Of a stretch of DNA of 18,260 nucleotides, positions 6,401-12,731 are shown piece by piece. Below the pieces are notes generated by a model. That model was not told where the DNA came from and ran no database searches. It saw only the letters and a program-made list of their open reading frames with translations. The stretch spans positions 1 through 18,260 of the forward strand of contig CAZBBB010000061.1 of assembly GCA_964490005.1 (NCBI GenBank). Reading direction: 5' to 3'. The position numbers and the translations under genes were made by a program. Numbering within the stretch: position 1 is the stretch's first letter; every line of letters begins with the position of its first letter. The DNA comes from CAZBBB01 sp964490005. Its GTDB lineage: Bacteria; Planctomycetota; B15-G4.

Positions 6401-7404
6401 CGCAGCGCGTGGGCCTTGGCGATCAGGTCGACGACGCGCGAGCTGTAGCCCCATTCGTTGTCGTACCAGGAGATCACCTTGACCATGTTCGCGTCGATGA
6501 CCATGGTCGAGAGCGCGTCGAAGATCGAGCTGTGCGGGTTGCCGACGATGTCGCTGCTCACGATCGGGTCCTCGCAGTACTCGAGGATGCCCTGCATGCG
6601 TCCCCGCGCGGCCTGGCGCATCGCGTCGTTGACCGCCTCGACGGTGACTTCCTTGTCGAGCACGGCGACGAGATCGACGACCGAGCCGTTCACGACCGGC
6701 ACGCGCAGCGCCGTGCCGTCGAGCTTGCCCTTGAGCTGCGGAATGACCTTGCCGACCGCGCGGGCCGCGCCCGTCGTCGTCGGGATGATGTTCTGGGCCG
6801 CGGCCCGGGCGCGGCGCAGGTCCTTGTGGATCATGTCCGCGATGTTCTGGTCGTTGGTGTAGGCGTGCACGGTCGTCATCAGGCCGCGGCGCAGGCCGAA
6901 GGCGTCGAGCAGCACCTTGGCCACCGGCGCCAGGCAGTTCGTGGTGCACGAGGCGTTGCTCACGATGCGATGCCCGGCCTTGAGGACGTCGTCGTTGACG
7001 CCGAGCACGACCATGGCGTCGATCTCGTCCTTCGGCGGCACGGTCAGGACGACCTTGCCGGCGCCGGCCTTCAGGTGCTGCTCGCAGTCGGCGCGGGCGC
7101 GGAAGATGCCCGTCGACTCGACCACGAAGTCGACCTGCAGCTCCTTCCAGGGGAGGTTGGCCGGGCTCTTCTCGGCGGTCACGCGGATCGCGCGCCCGCC
7201 GACCTCGAGCACGCCTTCGCGGGCGGCGACCGGGGCGCCGAAGCGCCCCATGACGGTGTCGTACTTGAGCAGGTGGGCGAGCGCCTCGGGCGCCGCGAGG
7301 TCGTTGATCGCGACGACCTCGAACTCCGCCGGGCGCGCCTGCAGGACGCGGAAGACGGTGCGACCGATGCGTCCGAAACCGTTGATGCCGATTCTGATGG
7401 CCAT
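6397..7404 (-). CDS. gap: Type I glyceraldehyde-3-phosphate dehydrogenase, NAD-preferring
   Basis: This enzyme converts glyceraldehyde 3-phosphate, NAD and phosphate to 1,3-bisphosphoglycerate. The 335-residue sequence begins MAIRIGINGFGRIGR, the Rossmann nucleotide site. Asp35 (AINDL) at the end of the second strand predicts NAD rather than NADP preference. The active-site Cys153 lies in SNASCTTNC and His180 in MTTVHAYTNDQ, and the phosphate-site motifs TTTGAARAVGKVIPQLKGKLDGTALRVPV and WYDNEWGY are all present. It is the first gene of the gap-pgk-rpe-accD series. The ATG at 7404 is clear, and the upstream region is shared with divergent tilS. A 16-base palindrome lies in the likely 5' leader. 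Confidence 0.98.
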   Translation of the reverse strand: MAIRIGINGFGRIGRTVFRVLQARPAEFEVVAINDLAAPEALAHLLKYDTVMGRFGAPVAAREGVLEVGGRAIRVTAEKSPANLPWKELQVDFVVESTGIFRARADCEQHLKAGAGKVVLTVPPKDEIDAMVVLGVNDDVLKAGHRIVSNASCTTNCLAPVAKVLLDAFGLRRGLMTTVHAYTNDQNIADMIHKDLRRARAAAQNIIPTTTGAARAVGKVIPQLKGKLDGTALRVPVVNGSVVDLVAVLDKEVTVEAVNDAMRQAARGRMQGILEYCEDPIVSSDIVGNPHSSIFDALSTMVIDANMVKVISWYDNEWGYSSRVVDLIAKAHALR

Positions 7405-7449
7405 GGAGCGGCGTGCCTTCGGGGAGAGGGTGGAGAGAGCGTCCGGTCG

Positions 7450-7465
7450 TCGGCCCGCGGGCCGA
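7450..7465. repeat. 16-base perfect palindrome upstream of gap
   Basis: TCGGCCCGCGGGCCGA is fully self-complementary and lies 46 bases upstream of the gap ATG, downstream of a TAGAAT box. It could be an operator or an mRNA hairpin in the gap leader. In DNA this GC-rich I would expect about one such palindrome per window by chance. Confidence 0.3.
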
Positions 7466-7486
7466 TGCGCGCGAAAATGGCGCCGC

Positions 7487-7492
7487 ATTCTA
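7487..7492 (-). promoter_or_regulatory. Possible -10 box for gap
   Basis: TAGAAT on the minus strand matches TATAAT at five of six positions. No convincing -35 box lies 16-18 bases upstream. If used, it would give a leader of about 75 bases carrying the palindrome at 7450-7465. Confidence 0.3.
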
Positions 7493-7537
7493 GCGGACGG
7501 ACGATGGCGCCGCGAGGTGTGCGAGGATGCGCGCGTC

Positions 7538-8599
7538 ATGCCCTGCACGCCGGCCGTCGACTGCGATCCGCGCGAGGCGCTGCGGCGCTGGCTTCCCGGG
7601 CGCGGCGCGCTGTTGGTCGGCGTCTCGGGCGGCGGCGACTCGCTCGCGCTCATGGCCCTGGTCGCCGAAGAGGCGCCCGGCCGCGCGCTGGTCGTGCACG
7701 TGGCGCACGGCCTGCGTCCCGAGGCCGAGGACGAGCCGCGCCTGGTCGCCGACTTCGCCGCCCGCGCGGGGCTGGAGTTCGCCCTGGCCTGCGCCCGCCC
7801 CACCCCGGCCGACCCGGCGCGCACGGAGACCGCCGCGCGCCGCCGCCGGATGGCGGCCTTCGAGACGCTGGCGCGTCGCCGCTCCGCCGGCATCGTGCTG
7901 CTGGCGCACCACGGCGACGACGAGGACGAGACGCTGCTGCTGCGCCTGCAGCGCGGCCACCGCGGCGCGCGCGCGCTCGCCGGCATCCCCGTCGCGCGCC
8001 GCCTGGCGATCGACGGCCCGCTGCTGCTGCGCCCCTTCGTGGCCGGGCCGCAGCCCGTGCGCCGCCGGCAGCTCGAGCCGATCGTGCGCGCGCGGGGCTG
8101 GTCGCCGATCGACGACGCGAGCAACCGCGACGCGCGCATTCCGCGCGTCGCCGTGCGGCAGCTCCTGGCGCGCTCCGACGCCGGGTTCCGCGCCGCGCTG
8201 GGCGCGCTCCGGCGGCAGGCACGCGGGCGGCTGCAGGCGCTCGTGAGCGACGCGGTCGCCCTGGCGTCGTCCCAGCTGGAGGCCGAGGGGCTCGGCACGC
8301 GGCTCTCGCTCGGCGGCTGGCGCGCCGCGCGCGGCGACGAGGGACGCGCCGAACTGCTGCGCTTCACGGCGCTGGCCTTGGCCCGGCCGCGCCGCATCGA
8401 TCCGCGCGCGACGCTGCTCGCTCGCCTGGAGGCGCTCGTGAGAGCCGGCGCGGGGACGCTCGCGCTGCCGGCCGAGCCGCGTCCGCTGCAGGTGCGCGTC
8501 TCGGCGCGGGGCCTGCACTTCATCGACGAGCCACCGGCCGGCGGCGACGTGCCCGCGGCCCTCGCCACGGCGCTGCTGCGGCAGAGTGCCTGGCCCTGA
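7538..8599 (+). CDS. tilS: tRNA(Ile)-lysidine synthase, short form
   Basis: TilS attaches lysine to C34 of tRNA-Ile(CAU), switching it from methionine to isoleucine reading; it is normally essential. The 353-residue protein has the N-type PP-loop SGGGDS (30-35), VVHVAHGLRPEAEDE, AHHGDDEDETLLLRLQRG and DDASNRDARIPR, all family landmarks in the expected order. The segment after DASNRD, which usually reads RN-x-x-R, is RVAVRQLL here, so the Asn is replaced. At 353 residues it is shorter than the E. coli enzyme (about 430) and probably lacks the last C-terminal subdomain, as in some short TilS proteins. It is divergent from gap and converges on the propeller gene with an eight-base gap. GAGGA lies about ten bases before the ATG. 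Confidence 0.9.
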   Translation: MPCTPAVDCDPREALRRWLPGRGALLVGVSGGGDSLALMALVAEEAPGRALVVHVAHGLRPEAEDEPRLVADFAARAGLEFALACARPTPADPARTETAARRRRMAAFETLARRRSAGIVLLAHHGDDEDETLLLRLQRGHRGARALAGIPVARRLAIDGPLLLRPFVAGPQPVRRRQLEPIVRARGWSPIDDASNRDARIPRVAVRQLLARSDAGFRAALGALRRQARGRLQALVSDAVALASSQLEAEGLGTRLSLGGWRAARGDEGRAELLRFTALALARPRRIDPRATLLARLEALVRAGAGTLALPAEPRPLQVRVSARGLHFIDEPPAGGDVPAALATALLRQSAWP

Positions 8600-8607
8600 G
8601 CGGGCCC

Positions 8608-9657
8608 TCAGCGGACGACGCGGCGGGCGGCGACGTGCCGTTCGTCGAGCAGGCTCAGGACGAGATCGCCGTGCACGAGCGCATCGGCCGGCAGTCCGGT
8701 CGCGAGCGCGCGGCCGTCGGCCGGTGCGAGGACCGAGGCGCGCCCGTCGGGGGTGCGCACCAGCAGCAGCTGCTCGGAGGCGGCGACCGGGCGCAGCGCG
8801 CCGTCGAGCTCCCAGTCGATCGAACCGTCGGCCGCGGCCAGCGCCAGCAGGCGCTCACCGGCCCCCACGAACACCTGGCCGGAGGTCGCGACGGGCGCGC
8901 CCGTGAGCGCCTGGCCGGGATACTGCTTCCAGATCGCGGCGCCCGTGCCGGCGTCGATCGCCCACACCACGCGGTCGCGCGTCGCGGCGTAGATCCGCTC
9001 GCCGTGGATGACGGGCGCGCCGAGCAGCGCTCCGGTGCGCAGCGTCCAGCGCTCGGCGCGCGGCACGTCGGCTCCGGTCGGCACCGCGCGCAGCACGCCG
9101 TCGTCCGTGCCGATGAGCACCGAGGCGTGTCCGCGCCGACCGATGAGTTGCGCCGGCGTCGCGACGGGTGACGGCAGGCGCAGCTCCCAGGCCTGCAGTC
9201 CGGTGGCGACGGAGAGGCCCACCAGACGATCGTGCAGCAGCGTCGGCAGGTAGGCGAGTTCGCCGTCCGTCGCGGGGCTCGACGCGGCAACGAGGGCGGC
9301 GCCGTGCAGGTCGAGCAGACGGCGTCCCGAGCCGGACTCGGCCACGATGAGCTGCGCGCCGGCGGACAGCGCGAGCGCGCCGTCGCCCGGCGCGGGGCGA
9401 TGCGAGATGGAGTCGTCGGCCTGCACGAACCAGCGCGGCTCGCCGGTGGCGGCGTGCAGCGCGCTGAGGCCGTGACCCTCGTCCTCGACGAGCAGCAGGT
9501 CGCCGTGCAGCGCCATGCGACGCAGCGCCGTACCGCGCAGCGTGCCGAGCGGAACGCTCCAGGCGTCGCGCACCTGAGCCGCGGGAGCCTCCGCCAGCGG
9601 GGATGCGGCTGGGGTGGCGAGGCCTGAAAGGACGATGAAGGGGACGATGCTGAGCAT
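8608..9657 (-). CDS. Secreted PQQ-like beta-propeller repeat protein
   Basis: The 349-residue protein begins with a short hydrophobic signal-like segment (LSIVPFIVLSGLATPAASP) without a lipobox cysteine, so export to the periplasm is likely. The rest is a beta-propeller of PQQ-like/BamB-type repeats; clear copies end in LSALHAATGEPRWFV (64-78), VGLSVATGLQAWEL (146-159), VVWAIDAGTGAAIW (230-243) and LLALAAADGSIDWEL (270-284). Catalytic residues of true quinoprotein dehydrogenases are not apparent, so a scaffold or binding role is more likely than an enzyme. It is not close enough to BamB to claim membership of the outer-membrane assembly complex. It is a single gene, divergent from the yggS operon, with its own promoter at 9665-9694 and no Shine-Dalgarno. 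Confidence 0.75.
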   Translation of the reverse strand: MLSIVPFIVLSGLATPAASPLAEAPAAQVRDAWSVPLGTLRGTALRRMALHGDLLLVEDEGHGLSALHAATGEPRWFVQADDSISHRPAPGDGALALSAGAQLIVAESGSGRRLLDLHGAALVAASSPATDGELAYLPTLLHDRLVGLSVATGLQAWELRLPSPVATPAQLIGRRGHASVLIGTDDGVLRAVPTGADVPRAERWTLRTGALLGAPVIHGERIYAATRDRVVWAIDAGTGAAIWKQYPGQALTGAPVATSGQVFVGAGERLLALAAADGSIDWELDGALRPVAASEQLLLVRTPDGRASVLAPADGRALATGLPADALVHGDLVLSLLDERHVAARRVVR

Positions 9658-9664
9658 GTCCCGG

Positions 9665-9694
9665 AAGCTAGCGGCGCACGGTTTGCGCGGTCAA
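9665..9694 (-). promoter_or_regulatory. Predicted promoter of the PQQ-like propeller gene
   Basis: On the minus strand TTGACC (9694-9689, five of six to consensus) is followed after 18 bases by TAGCTT (9670-9665, three of six). The ATG at 9657 begins just eight bases past the -10 box, so the transcript would have essentially no 5' leader. No ribosome site is seen in the short gap. Confidence 0.45.
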
Positions 9695-9727
9695 GCACTC
9701 ACTTCGCGGTTATTCTGGGAGCCTCCC

Positions 9728-10441
9728 ATGGCCGCGACGATTCCAGGCCTTTCACGACGCTGGGACGCGTTGCGTGCCGCGCTCGACGCCGCCTGCGCGC
9801 GGGCCGGGCGCGACCCGGCCGGCGTGCGGGTCGTGGCGGTGACGAAGTCGGCCGGCGAGGCCGTCTTCGACGCGGTCCGCGCCGCCGGGCTGCGCGACGT
9901 GGGCGAGAGCCGCGTGCAGGCGGCGCGCGTGCGTCGCCGCGGCCGCGAAACCGACTTCCGCTGGCATCTCGTGGGACACCTGCAGTCGAACAAGGCGCGC
10001 CTGGCGGTCGAGCTCTTCGACGTGCTGCACGGCATCGACGCGCCGGCCCTGCTGCGGCGCGTGGACGACGTCGCCCACGAAGCCGGGCGCGCTCCGCGGC
10101 TCTTCCTGCAGGTGAACGTCAGCGGCGAGGCGAGCAAGCACGGCCTGCGGCCCGAGGCGCTGCCCGAGGCGCTGGCGGTCGCGGCCGGGCTGCGGGCGGC
10201 CCGGGTCGTCGGTCTGATGACGATGGCCCCCGCCGCGAGCGACCCCGAACGCGCGCGCCCGATCTTCGCGGCGCTGCGTCGGCTGGCCGAACGCCACCGC
10301 GACCCCGGCGCCGGCCTGCCCTTGAGCGAACTCTCGATGGGCATGAGCGAGGACTGCGAGATCGCCGTCGAGGAGGGTGCGACCTGCGTGCGCGTCGGGC
10401 GGCGGCTCGTCGGCGAAGCGCCGGCGGGAGGCACGCGATGA
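9728..10441 (+). CDS. YggS/PROSC family PLP homeostasis protein
   Basis: This 237-residue protein belongs to the YggS/PLPBP family, single-domain PLP-binding TIM barrels that buffer free pyridoxal phosphate and influence amino-acid metabolism; no enzyme activity is established. Lys40 in VRVVAVTKSAG is the PLP lysine. Other family signatures are WHLVGHLQSNKAR (normally WHFIGxLQxNK), LQVNVSGEASKHGL, GLMTMAP, LSMGMSEDCEIAVEEGATCVRVG at the phosphate-binding end. The ATG at 9728 was chosen because GGGAG (9717-9721) lies six bases upstream and family homology starts there; longer in-frame starts add unrelated residues. Its stop overlaps the next ATG (ATGA), making it the first gene of a three-gene coupled operon. 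Confidence 0.95.
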   Translation: MAATIPGLSRRWDALRAALDAACARAGRDPAGVRVVAVTKSAGEAVFDAVRAAGLRDVGESRVQAARVRRRGRETDFRWHLVGHLQSNKARLAVELFDVLHGIDAPALLRRVDDVAHEAGRAPRLFLQVNVSGEASKHGLRPEALPEALAVAAGLRAARVVGLMTMAPAASDPERARPIFAALRRLAERHRDPGAGLPLSELSMGMSEDCEIAVEEGATCVRVGRRLVGEAPAGGTR

Positions 10442-12111
10442 GTCGGCGCCCGGTGCCGCTGGCGTTGCTGGCGCTGCTGGCGCTGCCGAGCGCGGGCCGC
10501 GCCGGCGATCCCGTTCCGGACGCCATCGACGCGCTGCTCGCGCTGCCGGAGGACGCGATCTTCTTCGCCGTCCCGATCGCCGCGCCCGGCGCGCAACTCG
10601 CCGAGTTGCACGCGCAGGGCGAGACGCGCTGCGTCGCCGCGGTCGACGACGTCACCGGCGACGGCTGGGCCGAGATCGCCCTCGGGCGCGCGCCCGGGCA
10701 GCCGGGGGCCACCCTCGAACTGCGCGACGGCGCCGGTCTCGCCCCGCTGTGGAGCGTGTCGCTCGAGGGCGGGTTCCGCACCCTGTCCGGGCTGGACGGC
10801 AGCGGCGCGCGCCTCGCCGTCGGCCTGTGCGGCGCGCAGGGCGAAGTGCAGTGTCGCGCGACCGCCGACGGCGCGTTGCTGTGGTCGCGCGCATTGGCCG
10901 GCGCGCCCGCCGAGATCCTGGCCGTGCGCTGGCAGGAGGATCTCGACGGCGACGACGTGCCCGACCTGCTCGTCGGCGGCGGCGACGCGCTGTCCTCGGT
11001 CACGCTGCTGTCGGGCCGCGACGGCGCCACGCTGTGGACGGCCCGCCTGCCCGGCGGGGCGGCCGCGCTGCACGCCCTGCCCGACCTCGACGACGACGGA
11101 CGACCCGACCACGCGGTGGCGGGAGGCGACGACGCGCCCTTCGTCGCGGCGCTCTCGGCGCAGGACGGCTCGCTGCTCTGGCGCACGAGCCTGCCCGGCC
11201 CCGGCGCCGCGCTGGCCACGCTGCCCGACGTCGACGGAGACGGCGTCGCCGACCTGGCCTGCGGCTACTTCGCCCAGCCGCAGCCCTGCCTGCGCGGCGT
11301 GTCGGGCGCGACCGGCGCGCCGTTGTGGGAATCGGCGGGCGTGACGCGCGACGTCACGTCGCTCGCCACGATCTCCGACGTGACCGCCGACGGTCTGGCC
11401 GACGTGGCGGTGGGGTCCTTCGACAACGCGATCTCGGCGGTCTCGGCGGCCACGGGCGTGCTCGAGTGGCGCCGCGAGATGTCGACGAACAACACCGGGG
11501 CGCTGCTCCCCGTCGGCAACGCCGGCGACCTCGACGGCAACGGTTACGACGACGTGCTCACCGCCTCGGTCGATCGGAGGATCTACCTGCTCGACGGCGA
11601 GCACGGCCACCGGCTCATGGTGCACGACATGCGTTCGCGCGGCACGGCCGTGCTCGTGCTGCCCGACGCGACGGGCGATGGCCGAGGCGAGTTGTTCGCG
11701 GCGGGGCAGAGCACCTGCCGGCTGCTCTCGGGGGCGAGCGGCACGGCCGTCGGGCCGGTCGTCATCGAGGATCCTGCGCCCTCGCTGCACGAATCGACCG
11801 TGCGCGTGTTCGCGCTGCCCGGCAAGCCGCTGCTGCTCATGGGCGCGCTCGGCGACGGCGCCCTCGCGCTGCCCGGCTTCGCGGGCGTGCTGGGCCTCGC
11901 GCTCGACACGCTGAGCATCATCCACTTCGGCATCGCGCCGGCCGCGGGCGAGTCGGGCTACCTGCTTCCGGCGCTGCCGCGCGAGTTCGCCGGTCTCACC
12001 ATCCGTTTCCAGGGCGTGACCATCTTCGGCCCGGGAAACGGCATCATCGGGCCCGTGACCCTCAAGCCCCTGCCCGCGCCGCCGCCCCCCGTCGCGCCCC
12101 CCCGCCGTTGA
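10438..12111 (+). CDS. Secreted eight-repeat FG-GAP/PQQ-like beta-propeller protein
   Basis: The 557-residue protein starts with a signal peptide (PVPLALLALLALPSAGRAG, predicted cleavage near residue 22). It then contains eight repeats of about 48 residues. Seven carry an integrin/FG-GAP-type calcium loop of the form D-x-D/T-x-D-G-x-x-D/E, starting near residues 71, 168, 216, 264, 314, 364 and 410; the second repeat (near 120, LDGSG) has lost it. Several repeats also contain a PQQ-like strand (GATLWTARL, GSLLWRTSL, GAPLWES, GVLEWRR), so the fold is probably an eight-bladed, calcium-stabilised propeller. Residues about 470-545 form a separate beta-rich C-terminal domain (LPREFAGLTIRFQGVTIFGPGNG), followed by a proline-rich tail. 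Function is unknown; adhesion or carbohydrate/protein binding at the cell surface is possible. It is coupled to yggS (ATGA) and to purN (TTGA). Confidence 0.8.
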   Translation: MSRRPVPLALLALLALPSAGRAGDPVPDAIDALLALPEDAIFFAVPIAAPGAQLAELHAQGETRCVAAVDDVTGDGWAEIALGRAPGQPGATLELRDGAGLAPLWSVSLEGGFRTLSGLDGSGARLAVGLCGAQGEVQCRATADGALLWSRALAGAPAEILAVRWQEDLDGDDVPDLLVGGGDALSSVTLLSGRDGATLWTARLPGGAAALHALPDLDDDGRPDHAVAGGDDAPFVAALSAQDGSLLWRTSLPGPGAALATLPDVDGDGVADLACGYFAQPQPCLRGVSGATGAPLWESAGVTRDVTSLATISDVTADGLADVAVGSFDNAISAVSAATGVLEWRREMSTNNTGALLPVGNAGDLDGNGYDDVLTASVDRRIYLLDGEHGHRLMVHDMRSRGTAVLVLPDATGDGRGELFAAGQSTCRLLSGASGTAVGPVVIEDPAPSLHESTVRVFALPGKPLLLMGALGDGALALPGFAGVLGLALDTLSIIHFGIAPAAGESGYLLPALPREFAGLTIRFQGVTIFGPGNGIIGPVTLKPLPAPPPPVAPPRR

Positions 12112-12731
12112 CGGACGGCCCCCTGCGCCTGGTCGTGCTGCTCTCGGGCGGCGGTCGCACGCTCGTCAATCTGCTGGCCGCGATCGAGCGCGGTGAACTC
12201 CGGGCCGAGATCGTGCTGGTGATCTCCTCGCGAGCCGACGCGGGCGGCCTGGCCAAGGCGCGCGCGGCCGGCCTGCGCGTGCAGACGCTGCGGCCGCGCG
12301 ACCACGTCGACGCGGCGGCCTTCGCGGCGGCGCAGACGGCGAGCATCCTCGCGGCGCGCCCCGACCTCGTCGTCATGGCCGGCTACCTCGTGCACTATCC
12401 CGTGCCGCCGGCCCTCGCCGGGCGCATGCTGAACATCCATCCCTCGCTGCTGCCGCGCCACGGCGGCGTCGGCATGTACGGCGACCGCGTGCATGCCGCC
12501 GTGCTCGCCGCCGGCGAGAGCGAGAGCGGCTGCACGGTCCACGTGGTCGACGACGAGTACGACCACGGTCCGATCGTGGCGCAGACGCGCGTGCCCGTGC
12601 TGCCCGGCGACGACGTGCATGCGCTGGCCGACCGCGTCTTCGAGGCCGAGTGCCTCACCTATCCGGCGGCCATCGCGGCCTTCGCCGCGCGGCTGCGGCG
12701 CGCGCCGGACCAGCTCGCCGCTCAGGGCTGA
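12108..12731 (+). CDS. purN: Phosphoribosylglycinamide formyltransferase (TTG start)
   Basis: PurN transfers formyl from 10-formyltetrahydrofolate to glycinamide ribonucleotide in purine synthesis. The 207-residue protein has LVVLLSGGGRTLVNLL (8-23) for phosphate binding, LVVMAGYLVHY, the catalytic Asn109 and His111 in LNIHPSLLP, and Asp152 in VVDDEYDHGPI. The stretch GGVGMYGDRVHAAVL differs from the E. coli type but resembles the variant I associate with planctomycetes and relatives. No ATG or GTG is available at the homology start. The TTG at 12108 overlaps the stop of the preceding gene (TTGA) and fits perfectly, indicating translation by coupling. The 3' end overlaps the convergent DUF4340 gene by ten bases. 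Confidence 0.93.
   Translation: MTDGPLRLVVLLSGGGRTLVNLLAAIERGELRAEIVLVISSRADAGGLAKARAAGLRVQTLRPRDHVDAAAFAAAQTASILAARPDLVVMAGYLVHYPVPPALAGRMLNIHPSLLPRHGGVGMYGDRVHAAVLAAGESESGCTVHVVDDEYDHGPIVAQTRVPVLPGDDVHALADRVFEAECLTYPAAIAAFAARLRRAPDQLAAQG

Noticed and set aside
6409..9171. Long plus-strand open frame (about 920 codons) across gap, tilS and the PQQ-like gene
   Set aside because: It is antisense to gap and out of frame with tilS; no domain is recognisable.
8608..9657. Assigning the PQQ-like propeller as BamB or a quinoprotein dehydrogenase
   Set aside because: No lipobox cysteine, no der/engA or bam neighbour, and no quinone-binding catalytic residues are seen; only the repeat fold is supported.
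9711..9716. TATTCT as the -10 box of the yggS operon
   Set aside because: No acceptable -35 box lies 16-18 bases upstream, and the implied start would fall downstream of the GGGAG ribosome site, removing it from the mRNA.
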